Below, one piece after another: positions 23,325-32,875 of a stretch of DNA of 64,000 bases. This DNA comes from Proteiniphilum sp. X52 (lineage in GTDB: Bacteria > Bacteroidota > Bacteroidia > Bacteroidales > Dysgonomonadaceae), in NCBI RefSeq assembly GCF_003712195.1, contig NZ_RDSD01000016.1, forward strand, positions 1 to 64,000. Direction: 5' to 3'. Position 1 is the stretch's first letter; each line of letters begins with the position of its first letter. The position numbers were made by a program, and so were the translations under genes. The notes beneath the pieces were generated by a model. That model was not told the origin of the DNA, searched no databases, and saw only the letters and a program-made list of their open reading frames with translations.

Positions 23325-26300
23325 TTAGAATGTTATGTTGAAACCAATATTATATGTGCGGGCGTTAATTGCGGGAGCATTCCAATGGATGCCGTCTACG
23401 CCACGATCGAACAATGTATTGCTGCTCACTTCCGGATCATAAAGATCATAGCGAGTAATAGTAAAGAGGTTTTGAATACTTGCATAGATTCTCAATGATT
23501 CGAGCAGACCAATTTTATTAAGAACCTTTTGATCGAATGTGTAGCCGAGTTGTAGATTCTTCAGACGAGCATATGAACCATCTTCGATGTAATAACTGCT
23601 GGGCAGTGAGTTGTTACCCGCAAAGTTATCAACATTCGCATAACAGAGGTCATTGCTCTTGTTTGATGGGGTCCAAGAATTTAATGCTTCTACCAATTTA
23701 TTTGTATTAGGATTGAAAATATAATGATATTTTGCAGCAGCATAAATATCGTTACCAACACTACCTTGGAAGAATGCTGTCAAATCCCAATTCTTATAAC
23801 CCAAGTTGATGTTCAGACCAAAAGTGAAGTCCGGATTAGGATTACCTATCACCTGTTTGTCATCCTGGGTCACTTCTGTTGATTCCTTGGCTGTTCCATC
23901 CGCGCCTTCAAACAGGAAATTACCTGTTGTTTGGCTAACACCTAACACCTTGTAGCCATAGAAACTCCCAATAGGCAAACCTTCTTGAGTAAGTGTGGCG
24001 CGGTCATTGTACTGTGAAGCCAAAATGCTCCCGCGAATAGGCTGCACGCCTTCTCCAAGTTTGATTACCTTATTTTTAAGGAGGGTGATATTGCCTTGTG
24101 CGTTCAGAGTCCAATCCCCCCAGCTCTTATTATAGCCCATTGTGAACTCAAATCCCTTGTTCTCAACAGATGCGGTATTATAATAGTTGAGTTCGCCTTC
24201 ATTCAGCACTATTGTCTGACCCGAGGATGGAAGTGACTCTAACGGAGCAAGCAGGTCATTATTTCTCCGCCAGAAATATTCAGATGTAAAGGTTAAGGCG
24301 TTGTCAAACAAACCAAGTTCCAATCCGACATTCGCAGAGATAGCCTTTTCCCAAGTCAGCGTCTGCTGCATCAAGCGTGTCACATAGCCATACTGACGGC
24401 TGTTATTGAAGATTGTAGCTACAGGGCCATAGGCAAGATTTGTGAACTGGTAAGGATTAATGAAGTTCGCGCCCATCTCTCCATAGCTGCCACGGATTTT
24501 CATACGGGGGATCCAGGGAACCTTAAAGAACTCTTCTTCGTGGATATTCCAACCTGCGGATACTGATGGGAAGTAACCCACACGATGACCATCTGCAAAC
24601 TTTGAAGATTCATCACTCCGAATACTCAGTGAGAGCAAATACCTACTCTTATAGTTATAGTTCAGTCGTGCAAAGAATGACAACAGTGCGGAATTCAGTT
24701 CGTTGGATGCCACTGTGCCCTCTCCGTTATAGGTTGTGATAGAGGAAGATCCCAAGTCATTCACACCAGAATTGATACCCATAGAGCGATAAAATTCTCG
24801 CATCCAGCTAGTACCTAATAAGACATCGAAATTGTGATTGCCGAAAGAATTGTTGAAGAAAAGAAGGTTATCGATGGTATAGTTAAAACTTTCATCACGG
24901 CTCTCATCCAAGGAGGTGTAAGGCTGGCTAAAACGAGAATCCATTTCACCGCTTTCTGTCCAATAAGAAGCATAGGCTGGTGTATGTGTATAGTCATGCG
25001 AATTCAGATAGCTGCCTGCCAGATTTAATTTGTACTTGAAACCATATCCCAAGTCCAATGCAGCGCTAAGGCTTCCGGTGATGTCACTCTTCTTGATATA
25101 ATTGTTTTGTGTATAGATCTGTGCCAACGGATTGGTTATATCCGCATTGGTGATTGAATAACCAAGTTCTGAAGGTGTGGAGATATAGCGCCCATATGAA
25201 TCCTTAACAGGAATCGTTGGCATTTCTATTGCGCGATGTTTGGGAGCATTTGTCTTGTGAGTATGTGCAAGAGAAAGGTTCTCCGTTATGGTCAGTCTGC
25301 CTTTTTTCAGCATACTATTCACGCGACCATTATATTTCTTGTAATCAGACTGGATGACAATACCTTGCTGGTCTGTATAGCCAATACTAGTATTATAAGT
25401 GGCATTTTCTGTTCCTCCTGATATACCTGAACTCAGATTCCACATTGGAGCATTCCGGTAATAGAGATCCTGCCAGTCCTGGCTGAAACTCGGGTCTGAT
25501 GGGTTGTCATTCTGGTCAGCATGCTTGTAATTTGGAGTGTTGTCCGCCATCATATTTGAAAATTGCCTCCATTGGTTGGCATCCATGAACTCAAGCTGTT
25601 TACTAGGAGTCTGATAGGAGTAAGATCCATTGATTTCCACCTTGGTTTTTCCGCTCTTACCCGATTTTGTTGTGACAAGAATAACACCATTGGCTGCGCG
25701 GGAACCATAAATGGCCGCAGCAGAACCGTCTTTCAAGATTTCAATAGATTCAATGTCTGCAGAGTTGAGCGAATTGATTCCGTTGTTGCTGATTGCACCG
25801 TCAATAATGTATAGCGGCTCTGTGGAACCAAAGGATGCTGCGCCGCGTACCAAGATACTTACATCACCTCCTGCTTCTCCTCCAGCTTGAAGGACTTCTA
25901 CACCAGGAATACGGCCTAACAAAGCAGAGGCGACATTAGAGGTTACTTGCTTGGAAATTTCCTTGGCAGAAACAGTTGATATAGATGCCGTCATGCTCGA
26001 CTTCTTTTGAACTCCATAGCCGACAACGACAATTTCATCGATCAAAACATGATCTTCTTCAAGATTTACATGGAGGGTTGTCTGATTTCCCACCGCCACC
26101 TCACGAGTAGTATAGCCAATGTAGCTGAATACCAACGTGGCTCCTTGACTAACCTGCAAAGTGTAGTTTCCATCAAGGTCTGTTACGGTTCCATTAATGG
26201 AGCCTTTCTCCACAACAGAAACTCCGATCATAGGTTCTTTGTTCTGGTCTAATACGGTACCAGAAACAGTTGCTTTCTGAGCAAAAGCGCCAATCGTCAT

Positions 26301-26336
26301 TATGAGCGATAGTAAAGCTAAAAAACAATGTTTCAT
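23325..26336 (-). CDS. SusC/RagA family TonB-linked outer-membrane transporter
   Basis: 1003 residues. Signal peptide (MKHCFLALLSLIMTIGAFAQ), a carboxypeptidase-D-regulatory-like domain (about 22-100, with GTVLDQNKEPMIGVSV and GTVTDLDGNYTL), then the plug starting IDEIVVVGYGVQKKSSMT and containing LLGRIPGVEVLQ and SIEILKDGSAAAIYGSRAANGVI. A long beta-barrel ends in ARTYNIGFNITF with the usual C-terminal Phe. No N-terminal FecR-interaction domain is seen, so control is unlikely to be through an anti-sigma partner. Forms the SusCD1 pair with the next gene. Confidence 0.97.
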   Translation of the reverse strand: MKHCFLALLSLIMTIGAFAQKATVSGTVLDQNKEPMIGVSVVEKGSINGTVTDLDGNYTLQVSQGATLVFSYIGYTTREVAVGNQTTLHVNLEEDHVLIDEIVVVGYGVQKKSSMTASISTVSAKEISKQVTSNVASALLGRIPGVEVLQAGGEAGGDVSILVRGAASFGSTEPLYIIDGAISNNGINSLNSADIESIEILKDGSAAAIYGSRAANGVILVTTKSGKSGKTKVEINGSYSYQTPSKQLEFMDANQWRQFSNMMADNTPNYKHADQNDNPSDPSFSQDWQDLYYRNAPMWNLSSGISGGTENATYNTSIGYTDQQGIVIQSDYKKYNGRVNSMLKKGRLTITENLSLAHTHKTNAPKHRAIEMPTIPVKDSYGRYISTPSELGYSITNADITNPLAQIYTQNNYIKKSDITGSLSAALDLGYGFKYKLNLAGSYLNSHDYTHTPAYASYWTESGEMDSRFSQPYTSLDESRDESFNYTIDNLLFFNNSFGNHNFDVLLGTSWMREFYRSMGINSGVNDLGSSSITTYNGEGTVASNELNSALLSFFARLNYNYKSRYLLSLSIRSDESSKFADGHRVGYFPSVSAGWNIHEEEFFKVPWIPRMKIRGSYGEMGANFINPYQFTNLAYGPVATIFNNSRQYGYVTRLMQQTLTWEKAISANVGLELGLFDNALTFTSEYFWRRNNDLLAPLESLPSSGQTIVLNEGELNYYNTASVENKGFEFTMGYNKSWGDWTLNAQGNITLLKNKVIKLGEGVQPIRGSILASQYNDRATLTQEGLPIGSFYGYKVLGVSQTTGNFLFEGADGTAKESTEVTQDDKQVIGNPNPDFTFGLNINLGYKNWDLTAFFQGSVGNDIYAAAKYHYIFNPNTNKLVEALNSWTPSNKSNDLCYANVDNFAGNNSLPSSYYIEDGSYARLKNLQLGYTFDQKVLNKIGLLESLRIYASIQNLFTITRYDLYDPEVSSNTLFDRGVDGIHWNAPAINARTYNIGFNITF

Positions 26337-26898
26337 AAGGATGATTTTTGTTAATTAATAATAAGAATACTTTCGTTGTTAGTTTATTTGAGAGGATTTT
26401 ATGACAGAAGGTAGAGGCTACGACCATCATACGGGGAATATGGAACGGCTGATTCCCCTTTGCAGGCGGTGCTACAGTACCATCACGATTTTATTTTGTG
26501 CCGCAAATATATAAATTTTTTATTATTATCGAATAAATTATGAGAAATTTTTAGTTTATGCCGTACATTTAGATAAAAATTTGAAGAGCTGGGAGGGGTG
26601 CCTCGCTTCGCGCTCTTACCATTAGCCACCATTTAACTCCATGAAATAAAACTTAACTAACTGAAAATTATAAATTTTGCTCAGGAACGAATCGGTTGTA
26701 GTGATCCCAATTTATTTAAATTTTAATAGTCCATCATTTAGTGGACATTACTGATTTTTTATAAATGAAAAACATCCCATTTGAGAACTCTTCCTCAAAA
26801 TACCCTAAATAACGTTAAATATTAAAATTTTCCTCCTTTCCCATGCAGCGTTTTCTCTTTTTCTGCATCTGACTAATAAAGAAAAATAAGAATGTCGC
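26337..26898. promoter_or_regulatory. Divergent intergenic region with the susC1 promoter
   Basis: On the minus strand TATATTTG at 26511-26504 is a good -7 box, giving a susC1 leader of about 165 nt. The leader has an imperfect dyad, GGTGCTACAGTACC (26468-26481), and a 7-bp stem (GGGGAAT 26433-26439 with ATTCCCC 26452-26458). The right half, toward the NigD-like gene, is AT-rich with a small stem (GTCCA/TGGAC near 26730-26744); I see no clear promoter there and no gene. Confidence 0.55.
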
Positions 26899-27642
26899 AT
26901 GAAGAAAACAGTATTAAAAATCAGCATCCTTTTGATGGGAATTTTACTGTCTACCCCCTCCTGTGACGATAATGGAAGGTCGCTGGGAGATATCTATATC
27001 AGTATAGCCACCGTTGTACCCGAAGGTGAAAATGCTTACTCATTTCTTCTAGACAACGGCAAACGCCTATGGCCTGCCGCCGGCAATGTAAGATATGCAC
27101 CAACGCGCAACCGGCGTGTTTTCCTCAATTACACGATACTGTGGGAGAGTTCGGGAGCAAACTACGATTATGACATCAAAGTAAACGACGTATGGAATAT
27201 CCTTACCAAACAAGCGATTGAACTGAATGCCGAAAACCGGGACAGCATAGGCAACGATCCGGTAAAAGTCAAAGAGATATGGGTAGGGGGAGATTATCTG
27301 AATGTATCCTTTTTGTTCAATTACGGCGGTGAGAGACCACACCTGATCAACCTCGTCAGGAACACTCTCTCGGAAGAAACATCACCCGAGGCCATTGATC
27401 TCGAATTCCGCCATAACGCCTATCAGAGCAGACAGACAAAATTATATGAAGGATTTGTCTGTTTCGACCTGAAACCCTTTAGGGTGAACGATGCCAACTC
27501 TGTGAATCTTTCCATTAAAGTGAAAGGATGGAACGGAGAGACAACAACATACGATGTAGTTTACAGGTATAACCAACCGGCTGCGGAGGAAACAACCGCA
27601 CGGATACCCACACCTGTAATATCATCCAATGAATACTATTGA
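26899..27642 (+). CDS. NigD-like lipoprotein
   Basis: 247 residues. Lipoprotein signal peptide with Cys 22 (STPSC) and then DDNG. The order of the two predicted beta domains and motifs such as RVFLNYTILWESSGANYDYDIKVNDVWNILTK (split: RVFLNYTIL and YDIKVNDVWNILTK), then EIWVGGDYLNVSFLF and the C-terminal VCFDLKPF, match the NigD family of Bacteroidales, originally named from a bacteriocin operon in Prevotella. The role of most members is unknown. It stands divergent to susC1 and upstream of the fucose regulator without an obvious partner. Confidence 0.85.
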   Translation: MKKTVLKISILLMGILLSTPSCDDNGRSLGDIYISIATVVPEGENAYSFLLDNGKRLWPAAGNVRYAPTRNRRVFLNYTILWESSGANYDYDIKVNDVWNILTKQAIELNAENRDSIGNDPVKVKEIWVGGDYLNVSFLFNYGGERPHLINLVRNTLSEETSPEAIDLEFRHNAYQSRQTKLYEGFVCFDLKPFRVNDANSVNLSIKVKGWNGETTTYDVVYRYNQPAAEETTARIPTPVISSNEYY

Positions 27643-27798
27643 TTTTTAAACCACAACTTAATTAGTTCTATTTCTTATATGACTTTTTGATTTTCCAATA
27701 GCCGGGCGGCCTCTGTGAAGAGATCGTCCGGTTTCCTTTTACTGAAAAGATATGTTATATAACATGTGAAAAATTTTTTCCCCGTCTCTTTTTTGTGT

Positions 27799-27839
27799 TA
27801 TTTTTGCGCCAGCACAGTACAGCACAGCATAGCAGACTT
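27799..27839 (+). promoter_or_regulatory. Promoter and tandem-decamer operator of the GntR gene
   Basis: TATTTTTG (27799-27806) is a perfect -7 box. From 27810 run three 10-bp direct repeats: CAGCACAGTA, CAGCACAGCA, TAGCAGACTT. The repeats overlap the expected transcription start, a position fitting repression of the regulator's own gene. The same decamers precede fucI and susC2. Confidence 0.75.
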
Positions 27840-27845
27840 GCGCCC

Positions 27846-28829
27846 ATGGAATTAAACTTCAATAACAAAAACACCAAAGTACAGCAACTGACGGATTTCG
27901 TACAGAAATCCATTGCCGCGCGTGAATTAAAGGTGGGAGATAAATTACCCTCCATCAACCAGTTAAGTCAACGGTTTCAACTCTCCCGCGATACAGTGTT
28001 CAAAGCTTTCACTGACTTAAAAAACAGGGGAATAATTGATTCTGTACATGGTAAAAACTATTATGTTGCCTCGCACACCAAAAATATATTGTTGCTGCTG
28101 GATGAGTACACACCCTTTAAAGAGGTAATGTACAACACATTACGGAAAAGACTACCCTCTTACTATGAGATCGATCTCTGGTTCCATCAGTACAATGAAC
28201 ATCTTTTCAACCAGATCATCCACGATTCCATAGGCATGTACAACCGGTATCTTGTGATGAATTATCACAACGAGAGGTTTTCCGAAGCATTGACAAAAAT
28301 TGATAAAAAGAAATTATTACTGTTGGATTTCGGCAAATTTGACAAAAATGGGTATTCTTATGTTTGCCAGGACTTCGACACCGCACTTTACAATGCTTTG
28401 GAAACGATTAAAAGCCGGTTAAAAAAATACCGGAAACTGTTCTTCGTCTTCAATAAAAACCATAAACATCCACAGAGCAGCAAAGAGTATTTTAGTAAAT
28501 TCTGTATTGACAACAACCTTCCGTTTGAGATTATCGACGAGGTCACCGAAAAAATGATTATCCTGGATAACGCGTTTTATCTGGTTATCAAACAGGAAGA
28601 TCTCGTTACGATCATAAAGAAAGGGAGACTGGCACAACTCAAGGCCGGCAGCGGTTACGGCTTACTGGCATACAATGAAAACCCCTTCTATGAAGTGATA
28701 GAAAACGGGATAGCGAGCATAGGGGTCAATTGGGAAAGAATGGGAAATTTGGCCGCTGATTTTATCATTCATGAAGATCCCCTACAGGAATTTTTGCCTA
28801 CAGAGATTATGTTGCGGGATTCGTTTTGA
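27846..28829 (+). CDS. GntR family regulator with sugar-binding-like domain, probable fucose regulator
   Basis: 327 residues from the ATG at 27846; a frame from 27795 crosses the promoter and is rejected. The N-terminal GntR winged helix (about residues 5-75) has VGDKLPSINQLSQRFQLSRDTV and KNRGIIDSVHGKNYYV. The rest resembles a periplasmic-binding-protein-like effector domain (about 80-320), the architecture of Bacteroides sugar regulators such as FucR. It precedes fucI and fucP, and its own promoter bears the same repeat sequence as theirs, so L-fucose or a fucose derivative is the likely effector. That assignment is inference from context. Confidence 0.85.
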   Translation: MELNFNNKNTKVQQLTDFVQKSIAARELKVGDKLPSINQLSQRFQLSRDTVFKAFTDLKNRGIIDSVHGKNYYVASHTKNILLLLDEYTPFKEVMYNTLRKRLPSYYEIDLWFHQYNEHLFNQIIHDSIGMYNRYLVMNYHNERFSEALTKIDKKKLLLLDFGKFDKNGYSYVCQDFDTALYNALETIKSRLKKYRKLFFVFNKNHKHPQSSKEYFSKFCIDNNLPFEIIDEVTEKMIILDNAFYLVIKQEDLVTIIKKGRLAQLKAGSGYGLLAYNENPFYEVIENGIASIGVNWERMGNLAADFIIHEDPLQEFLPTEIMLRDSF

Positions 28830-28862
28830 TCCTGGAACTCCTGAAAAAACTTCATCTGTGAT

Positions 28863-28882
28863 CAGCACAGTTCAGCACGCAG
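28863..28882 (+). promoter_or_regulatory. Tandem-decamer operator upstream of fucI
   Basis: CAGCACAGTT then CAGCACGCAG, related to the repeats at 27810 and 32291. It lies about 66 bp upstream of a possible -7 box (CATCTTTG, 28948-28955), further from the promoter than the other two sites. Confidence 0.65.
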
Positions 28883-28979
28883 GCATTACGACTAAAAAAT
28901 AATTGATCCCGATGAGTCTGTAGGAATATAGTGATAAAGTGATTTTTCATCTTTGTTTTAAATAGATAATCATAATGGT

Positions 28980-30752
28980 ATGGAAAAGAAGTATCCTAAA
29001 ATAGGAATCCGCCCCACTATCGACGGGCGTCAGGGAGGCGTCAGGGAAAGCCTCGAGGAGAAAACCATGAGCCTGGCAAAGGCAGTCGCGGAACTAATCA
29101 GCACCCATTTGAAGAATGGTGACGGAAGCCCGGTGGAGTGCGTGATCGCCGATGGCACCATCGGACGGGTGGGTGAGAGCGCCGCGTGCGCGGCAAAATT
29201 CGAGCGGGAAGGTGTAGGCTCTACTATCACTGTCACTTCAAGCTGGTGTTACGGTTCGGAAACCATGGATATGAATCCGCACTATCCGAAAGCTGTTTGG
29301 GGGTTCAATGGAACGGAGCGCCCCGGTGCCGTATACCTGGCGGCAGTGCTGGCATCCCATTCACAGAAAGGACTACCGGCATTCGGCATCTACGGACACG
29401 AGGTGCAGGACCTGCAGGACAATACCATACCTGAAGACGTGGCCGAAAAGCTCCTGCGTTTTGCCCGCGCGGCACAAGCCGCAGCCACAATGAGGGGACA
29501 ATCATACCTGTCCATCGGCAGTGTTTCGATGGGTATTGCCGGTTCCATCGTCAATCCCGATTTCTTCCAGAAATACCTGGGCATCCGCAACGAATCAGTC
29601 GATTCCACAGAAATCTTACGACGGATACAGGAGGGGATCTACGACCACGAGGAATTCGAAAAAGCCATGGCGTGGACAGAAAAATACTGCAAAGTGAACG
29701 AAGGTGCCGATTTCAACAGGCCGGAAAAACAAAAGAGCCGGGAAGAAAAAGACAATGACTGGGAATTCTCGGTAAAAATGACCATCATCATCCGTGACCT
29801 GATGCGGGGTAACCCTAAACTCGAAGCAATGGGCTTCAAAGAAGAGGCGGTCGGCCACAATGCCATCTTCGGTGGATTCCAGGGACAACGACAATGGACC
29901 GATTTCCTGCCCAATGGCGATTTCAGCGAGACAATACTGACTACATCCTTTGACTGGAACGGCATACGTGAAGCTTTCACATTTGCCACTGAGAACGATT
30001 CGCTGAACGCTGTCGCGATGCTATTCGGCCACCTGCTTACCAATAGGGCCCAGCTATTTTCCGACGTTCGTACTTATTGGAGCCCCGATGCCGTAAAACG
30101 CGTTACCGGAAAAGAGCTGACGGGATTAGCCGCGAACGGCATAATTCACCTGATCAATTCGGGAGCCACCACCCTCGATGGCACAGGCCGCATGGCTATT
30201 GATGGCAGACCAGCCCTGAAAGAACCCTGGAATATCACCGAAGAAGAAACAAAAGCCTGTCTTGCCGCCACCACCTGGTCGCCGGCTAACCGTGATTATT
30301 TCCGTGGCGGTGGATATTCATCCACCTTCCTCACCAGAGGCGGTATGCCCGTCACCATGTCCCGGTTAAATATGGTGGACGGTTTGGGACCTGTACTACA
30401 GATAGCCGAAGGATGGACGGTAGATATCGACCCCGAGGTGCACGACATGATCAACCAGCGTACCGATAAAACATGGCCTACCACCTGGTTTGCTCCCCGT
30501 CTTACCGGAAAAGGCCCTTTCAAAAATGTCTATTCTGTGATGAACAACTGGGGAGCCAACCATGGAGCGATCAGCTACGGCCATATCGGCCAGGATCTGA
30601 TCACACTTGCATCGATCCTTCGCATTCCGGTATGTATGCACAACGTGGAAGAAGATGACATCTTCCGTCCGTCAGCATGGAACGCCTTCGGTATGGACAA
30701 AGAAGGTGCCGATTTCCGCGCCTGTAAAAATTTTGGTCCTATTTATAAATAA
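28980..30752 (+). CDS. fucI: L-fucose isomerase
   Basis: 590 residues, the usual length. Converts L-fucose to L-fuculose, and D-arabinose to D-ribulose, in the cytoplasm with Mn2+. The sequence opens with [20 protein letters not shown] and contains [58 protein letters not shown] and [17 protein letters not shown], all characteristic of FucI. The next gene in this direction is fucP; the kinase and aldolase genes that often lie between them in Bacteroides are absent. Likely regulated by the GntR protein through the operator at 28863. Confidence 0.97.
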   Translation: MEKKYPKIGIRPTIDGRQGGVRESLEEKTMSLAKAVAELISTHLKNGDGSPVECVIADGTIGRVGESAACAAKFEREGVGSTITVTSSWCYGSETMDMNPHYPKAVWGFNGTERPGAVYLAAVLASHSQKGLPAFGIYGHEVQDLQDNTIPEDVAEKLLRFARAAQAAATMRGQSYLSIGSVSMGIAGSIVNPDFFQKYLGIRNESVDSTEILRRIQEGIYDHEEFEKAMAWTEKYCKVNEGADFNRPEKQKSREEKDNDWEFSVKMTIIIRDLMRGNPKLEAMGFKEEAVGHNAIFGGFQGQRQWTDFLPNGDFSETILTTSFDWNGIREAFTFATENDSLNAVAMLFGHLLTNRAQLFSDVRTYWSPDAVKRVTGKELTGLAANGIIHLINSGATTLDGTGRMAIDGRPALKEPWNITEEETKACLAATTWSPANRDYFRGGGYSSTFLTRGGMPVTMSRLNMVDGLGPVLQIAEGWTVDIDPEVHDMINQRTDKTWPTTWFAPRLTGKGPFKNVYSVMNNWGANHGAISYGHIGQDLITLASILRIPVCMHNVEEDDIFRPSAWNAFGMDKEGADFRACKNFGPIYK

Positions 30753-30785
30753 CACCACAACAATCATCATGCATCCACTCCTTCC

Positions 30786-30815
30786 CCCCATTGAGTTGAT
30801 GACGATTCAACGGGG
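30786..30815 (+). other. Hairpin between fucI and fucP
   Basis: Left arm 30786-30798 (CCCCATTGAGTTG) pairs with 30803-30815 (CGATTCAACGGGG), with one mismatch and two G-U pairs, around an ATGA loop. No T-run follows. Likely an mRNA stabiliser or a segmental-expression element within a fucI-fucP transcript. Confidence 0.6.
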
Positions 30816-30866
30816 AGGGGACAGGATGGTCAGACAATGATCAGGAGTGGTTCAATAAATAATGAG

Positions 30867-32195
30867 ATGAACAGAACGAAACTACCATTACTTAAACACA
30901 ACAGCGTCAATTATCTGTTGCCGTTTATCATCATTACCGCCTGCTTCGCGCTGTGGGGATTTGCCAACGATATTACCAATCCCATGGTAAAAGCGTTCTC
31001 CAAAATTTTCAGGATGAACGTTACGCAGGGCGCACTGGTACAACTGGCTTTTTACGGAGGTTATTTTGCCATGGCATTCCCCGCTGCTATCTTTATAAAG
31101 AAATTTTCCTATAAATCGGGAATTTTGCTCGGATTGGCATTATATGCCGCGGGCGCTTTTCTGCTTTTCCCCGCCAAAATGTCGGGCAACTACTATCCCT
31201 TCCTGGTAGCTTATTTTGTACTCACCTGCGGATTATCATTCCTTGAGACCAGTGCCAACCCCTATGTCCTGACCATGGGCCCCGAGGAGAACGCTACCCG
31301 ACGACTTAATATGGCACAGGCATTTAATCCCATAGGGTCGCTTATGGGGATGTTCGTGGCCATGAATTTTATTCAGGCACGACTCAATCCTATGAGTACC
31401 GCGGAGCGCGCCCTGCTCTCCGAGACGGAATTCGAGGCGGTGAAGCAATCCGACCTTTCCCTCCTGATCGCACCTTATCTGGTGATAGGATTCGTGGTCC
31501 TTGCCATGTTCCTGATCATCCTTGTAATGAGAATGCCTAAAAATGGAGATAAAGATAAAAGCCTCCATTTTGGCACCACGCTCAAACGGATTTTTTCTAT
31601 TCCCAACTATCGCCAGGGAGTCATCGCGCAATTCTTTTATGTGGGTGCGCAAATCATGTGCTGGACATTTATCATCCAGTATGGCACGCGTGTTTTCATG
31701 AACCGGGGAATGGAAGAACAGGTGGCCGAAGTGCTTTCTCAGAGATATAATATTGTGGCGATGATTATTTTCTGTATCAGTCGATTAATCGCCACTTACC
31801 TGATGAAATTCTTCGATCCCGGAAAAATGTTACGCGCGTTTGCCATTGCCGCCGGAATATTCACGCTGGGAGTGATCTTTCTTCAGAACATTGGGGGACT
31901 TTATTGTCTGGTGGCGGTGTCGGCCTGTATGTCGCTCATGTTTCCCACTATCTATGGTATTGCCCTGAAAGGAATGGGAGATGATGCGAAATTCGGTGCG
32001 GCAGGACTCATCATGGCCATATTGGGAGGATCCGTACTACCTCCGGTACAGGCAGCGATTATCGATATGGGTACAATAGGAGCGGCATTCCCTGCAGTAA
32101 ATGCTTCATTTATTCTGCCGCTGATATGCTTTGTGGTGGTAGCCTGGTACGGTACTCAGGCATATAAAAGGAGTAAAATAACCCCACGCGCGTGA
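30867..32195 (+). CDS. fucP: L-fucose:H+ symporter
   Basis: 442 residues from the ATG at 30867 (an in-frame ATG at 30837 adds ten residues). A major-facilitator protein with about twelve membrane segments. FucP hallmarks: ACFALWGFANDITNPMVKAF in the first helix, including the Asp/Asn region used for proton and sugar binding, then FLETSANPYVLTMGPEENATRRLNMAQAFNPIGS (short form FLETSANPYV and NMAQAFNPIGS) and the late MFPTIYGIALKGMGDDAKFGAA. Imports L-fucose across the inner membrane to supply FucI. Preceded by an intercistronic hairpin. Confidence 0.94.
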   Translation: MNRTKLPLLKHNSVNYLLPFIIITACFALWGFANDITNPMVKAFSKIFRMNVTQGALVQLAFYGGYFAMAFPAAIFIKKFSYKSGILLGLALYAAGAFLLFPAKMSGNYYPFLVAYFVLTCGLSFLETSANPYVLTMGPEENATRRLNMAQAFNPIGSLMGMFVAMNFIQARLNPMSTAERALLSETEFEAVKQSDLSLLIAPYLVIGFVVLAMFLIILVMRMPKNGDKDKSLHFGTTLKRIFSIPNYRQGVIAQFFYVGAQIMCWTFIIQYGTRVFMNRGMEEQVAEVLSQRYNIVAMIIFCISRLIATYLMKFFDPGKMLRAFAIAAGIFTLGVIFLQNIGGLYCLVAVSACMSLMFPTIYGIALKGMGDDAKFGAAGLIMAILGGSVLPPVQAAIIDMGTIGAAFPAVNASFILPLICFVVVAWYGTQAYKRSKITPRA

Positions 32196-32875
32196 TAGAG
32201 CGATGGTTAGAATTGAGCATGTGAAACGTTAAAAAACGAAGAATTTTTTTCTATTAAAAATCATTTTTTTACTTTTGCATCAGAAAACATCAGCACAGTA
32301 CAGGACAGCCGCCGTCTCCCTTTCCGCATAATAATGAACGGCTTGCAAAATAAAGTATTATACTATTATTAAGAACGACAGGCATAAATGGAAAATGAAA
32401 TATTTCTCATGTATAGAGTTTGTATTTTGTACAAAGAGAGTTATATTCTTATTTCACTTTTTATCTTTTTTGCTTCTTTGTATCTCAGACAAGCAGCATC
32501 TTTTGATCCATTTATCAACCTAAGGTAAATTTAATTTATATGCAAAAAAGGGAAGAAAATTACGAAAACAACCGGTTTATCAAGATTCGGTTTCCGGTTG
32601 CAACAAGTCGGGCTGATAATGGAAACGGTTTTAATTTTATATTTTACATATGACAATGGTTCGGCATTTTTACTCAAAATTGCTCATGACTGCTTGATTA
32701 TTGACAGTAAACACACTTCTTAAAAAAAACGAAGCAATCACCTGATTATATGGTTGTTAAATAGAAATTCACAAACTATTTAATATAATATGTTGAAAAA
32801 TGAAGAATCTTTTCGAAAATGAAAAGATATCCTGTAATTAAATAAAAATCACATCAATTATTAAAAGAAGAAAGA
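32196..32875 (+). other. Long leader region before susC2
   Basis: 680 bp without a convincing gene. The susC2 promoter and operator lie at 32270-32310, which would give an mRNA leader of about 590 nt, very long for a SusC gene. It contains a 7-bp perfect stem, CAACCGG (32569-32575) with CCGGTTG (32594-32600), and a 37-codon frame at 32540-32653 (MQKREENYENN...) that overlaps it and resembles nothing known. The rest is AT-rich. A regulatory leader or a small RNA is possible. Confidence 0.5.
32270..32310 (+). promoter_or_regulatory. Promoter and operator of the susC2 unit
   Basis: TACTTTTG (32270-32277) is a perfect -7 box. Fourteen bases downstream come CAGCACAGTA (32291-32300) and CAGGACAGCC (32301-32310), matching the decamers at the regulator gene. 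The shared site ties the SusCD2-fucosidase operon to the fucose regulator. Confidence 0.72.

Noticed and set aside
32540-32653. 37-codon frame in the susC2 leader
   Set aside because: Too short to judge, no recognisable product; mentioned in the leader entry but not called a gene.
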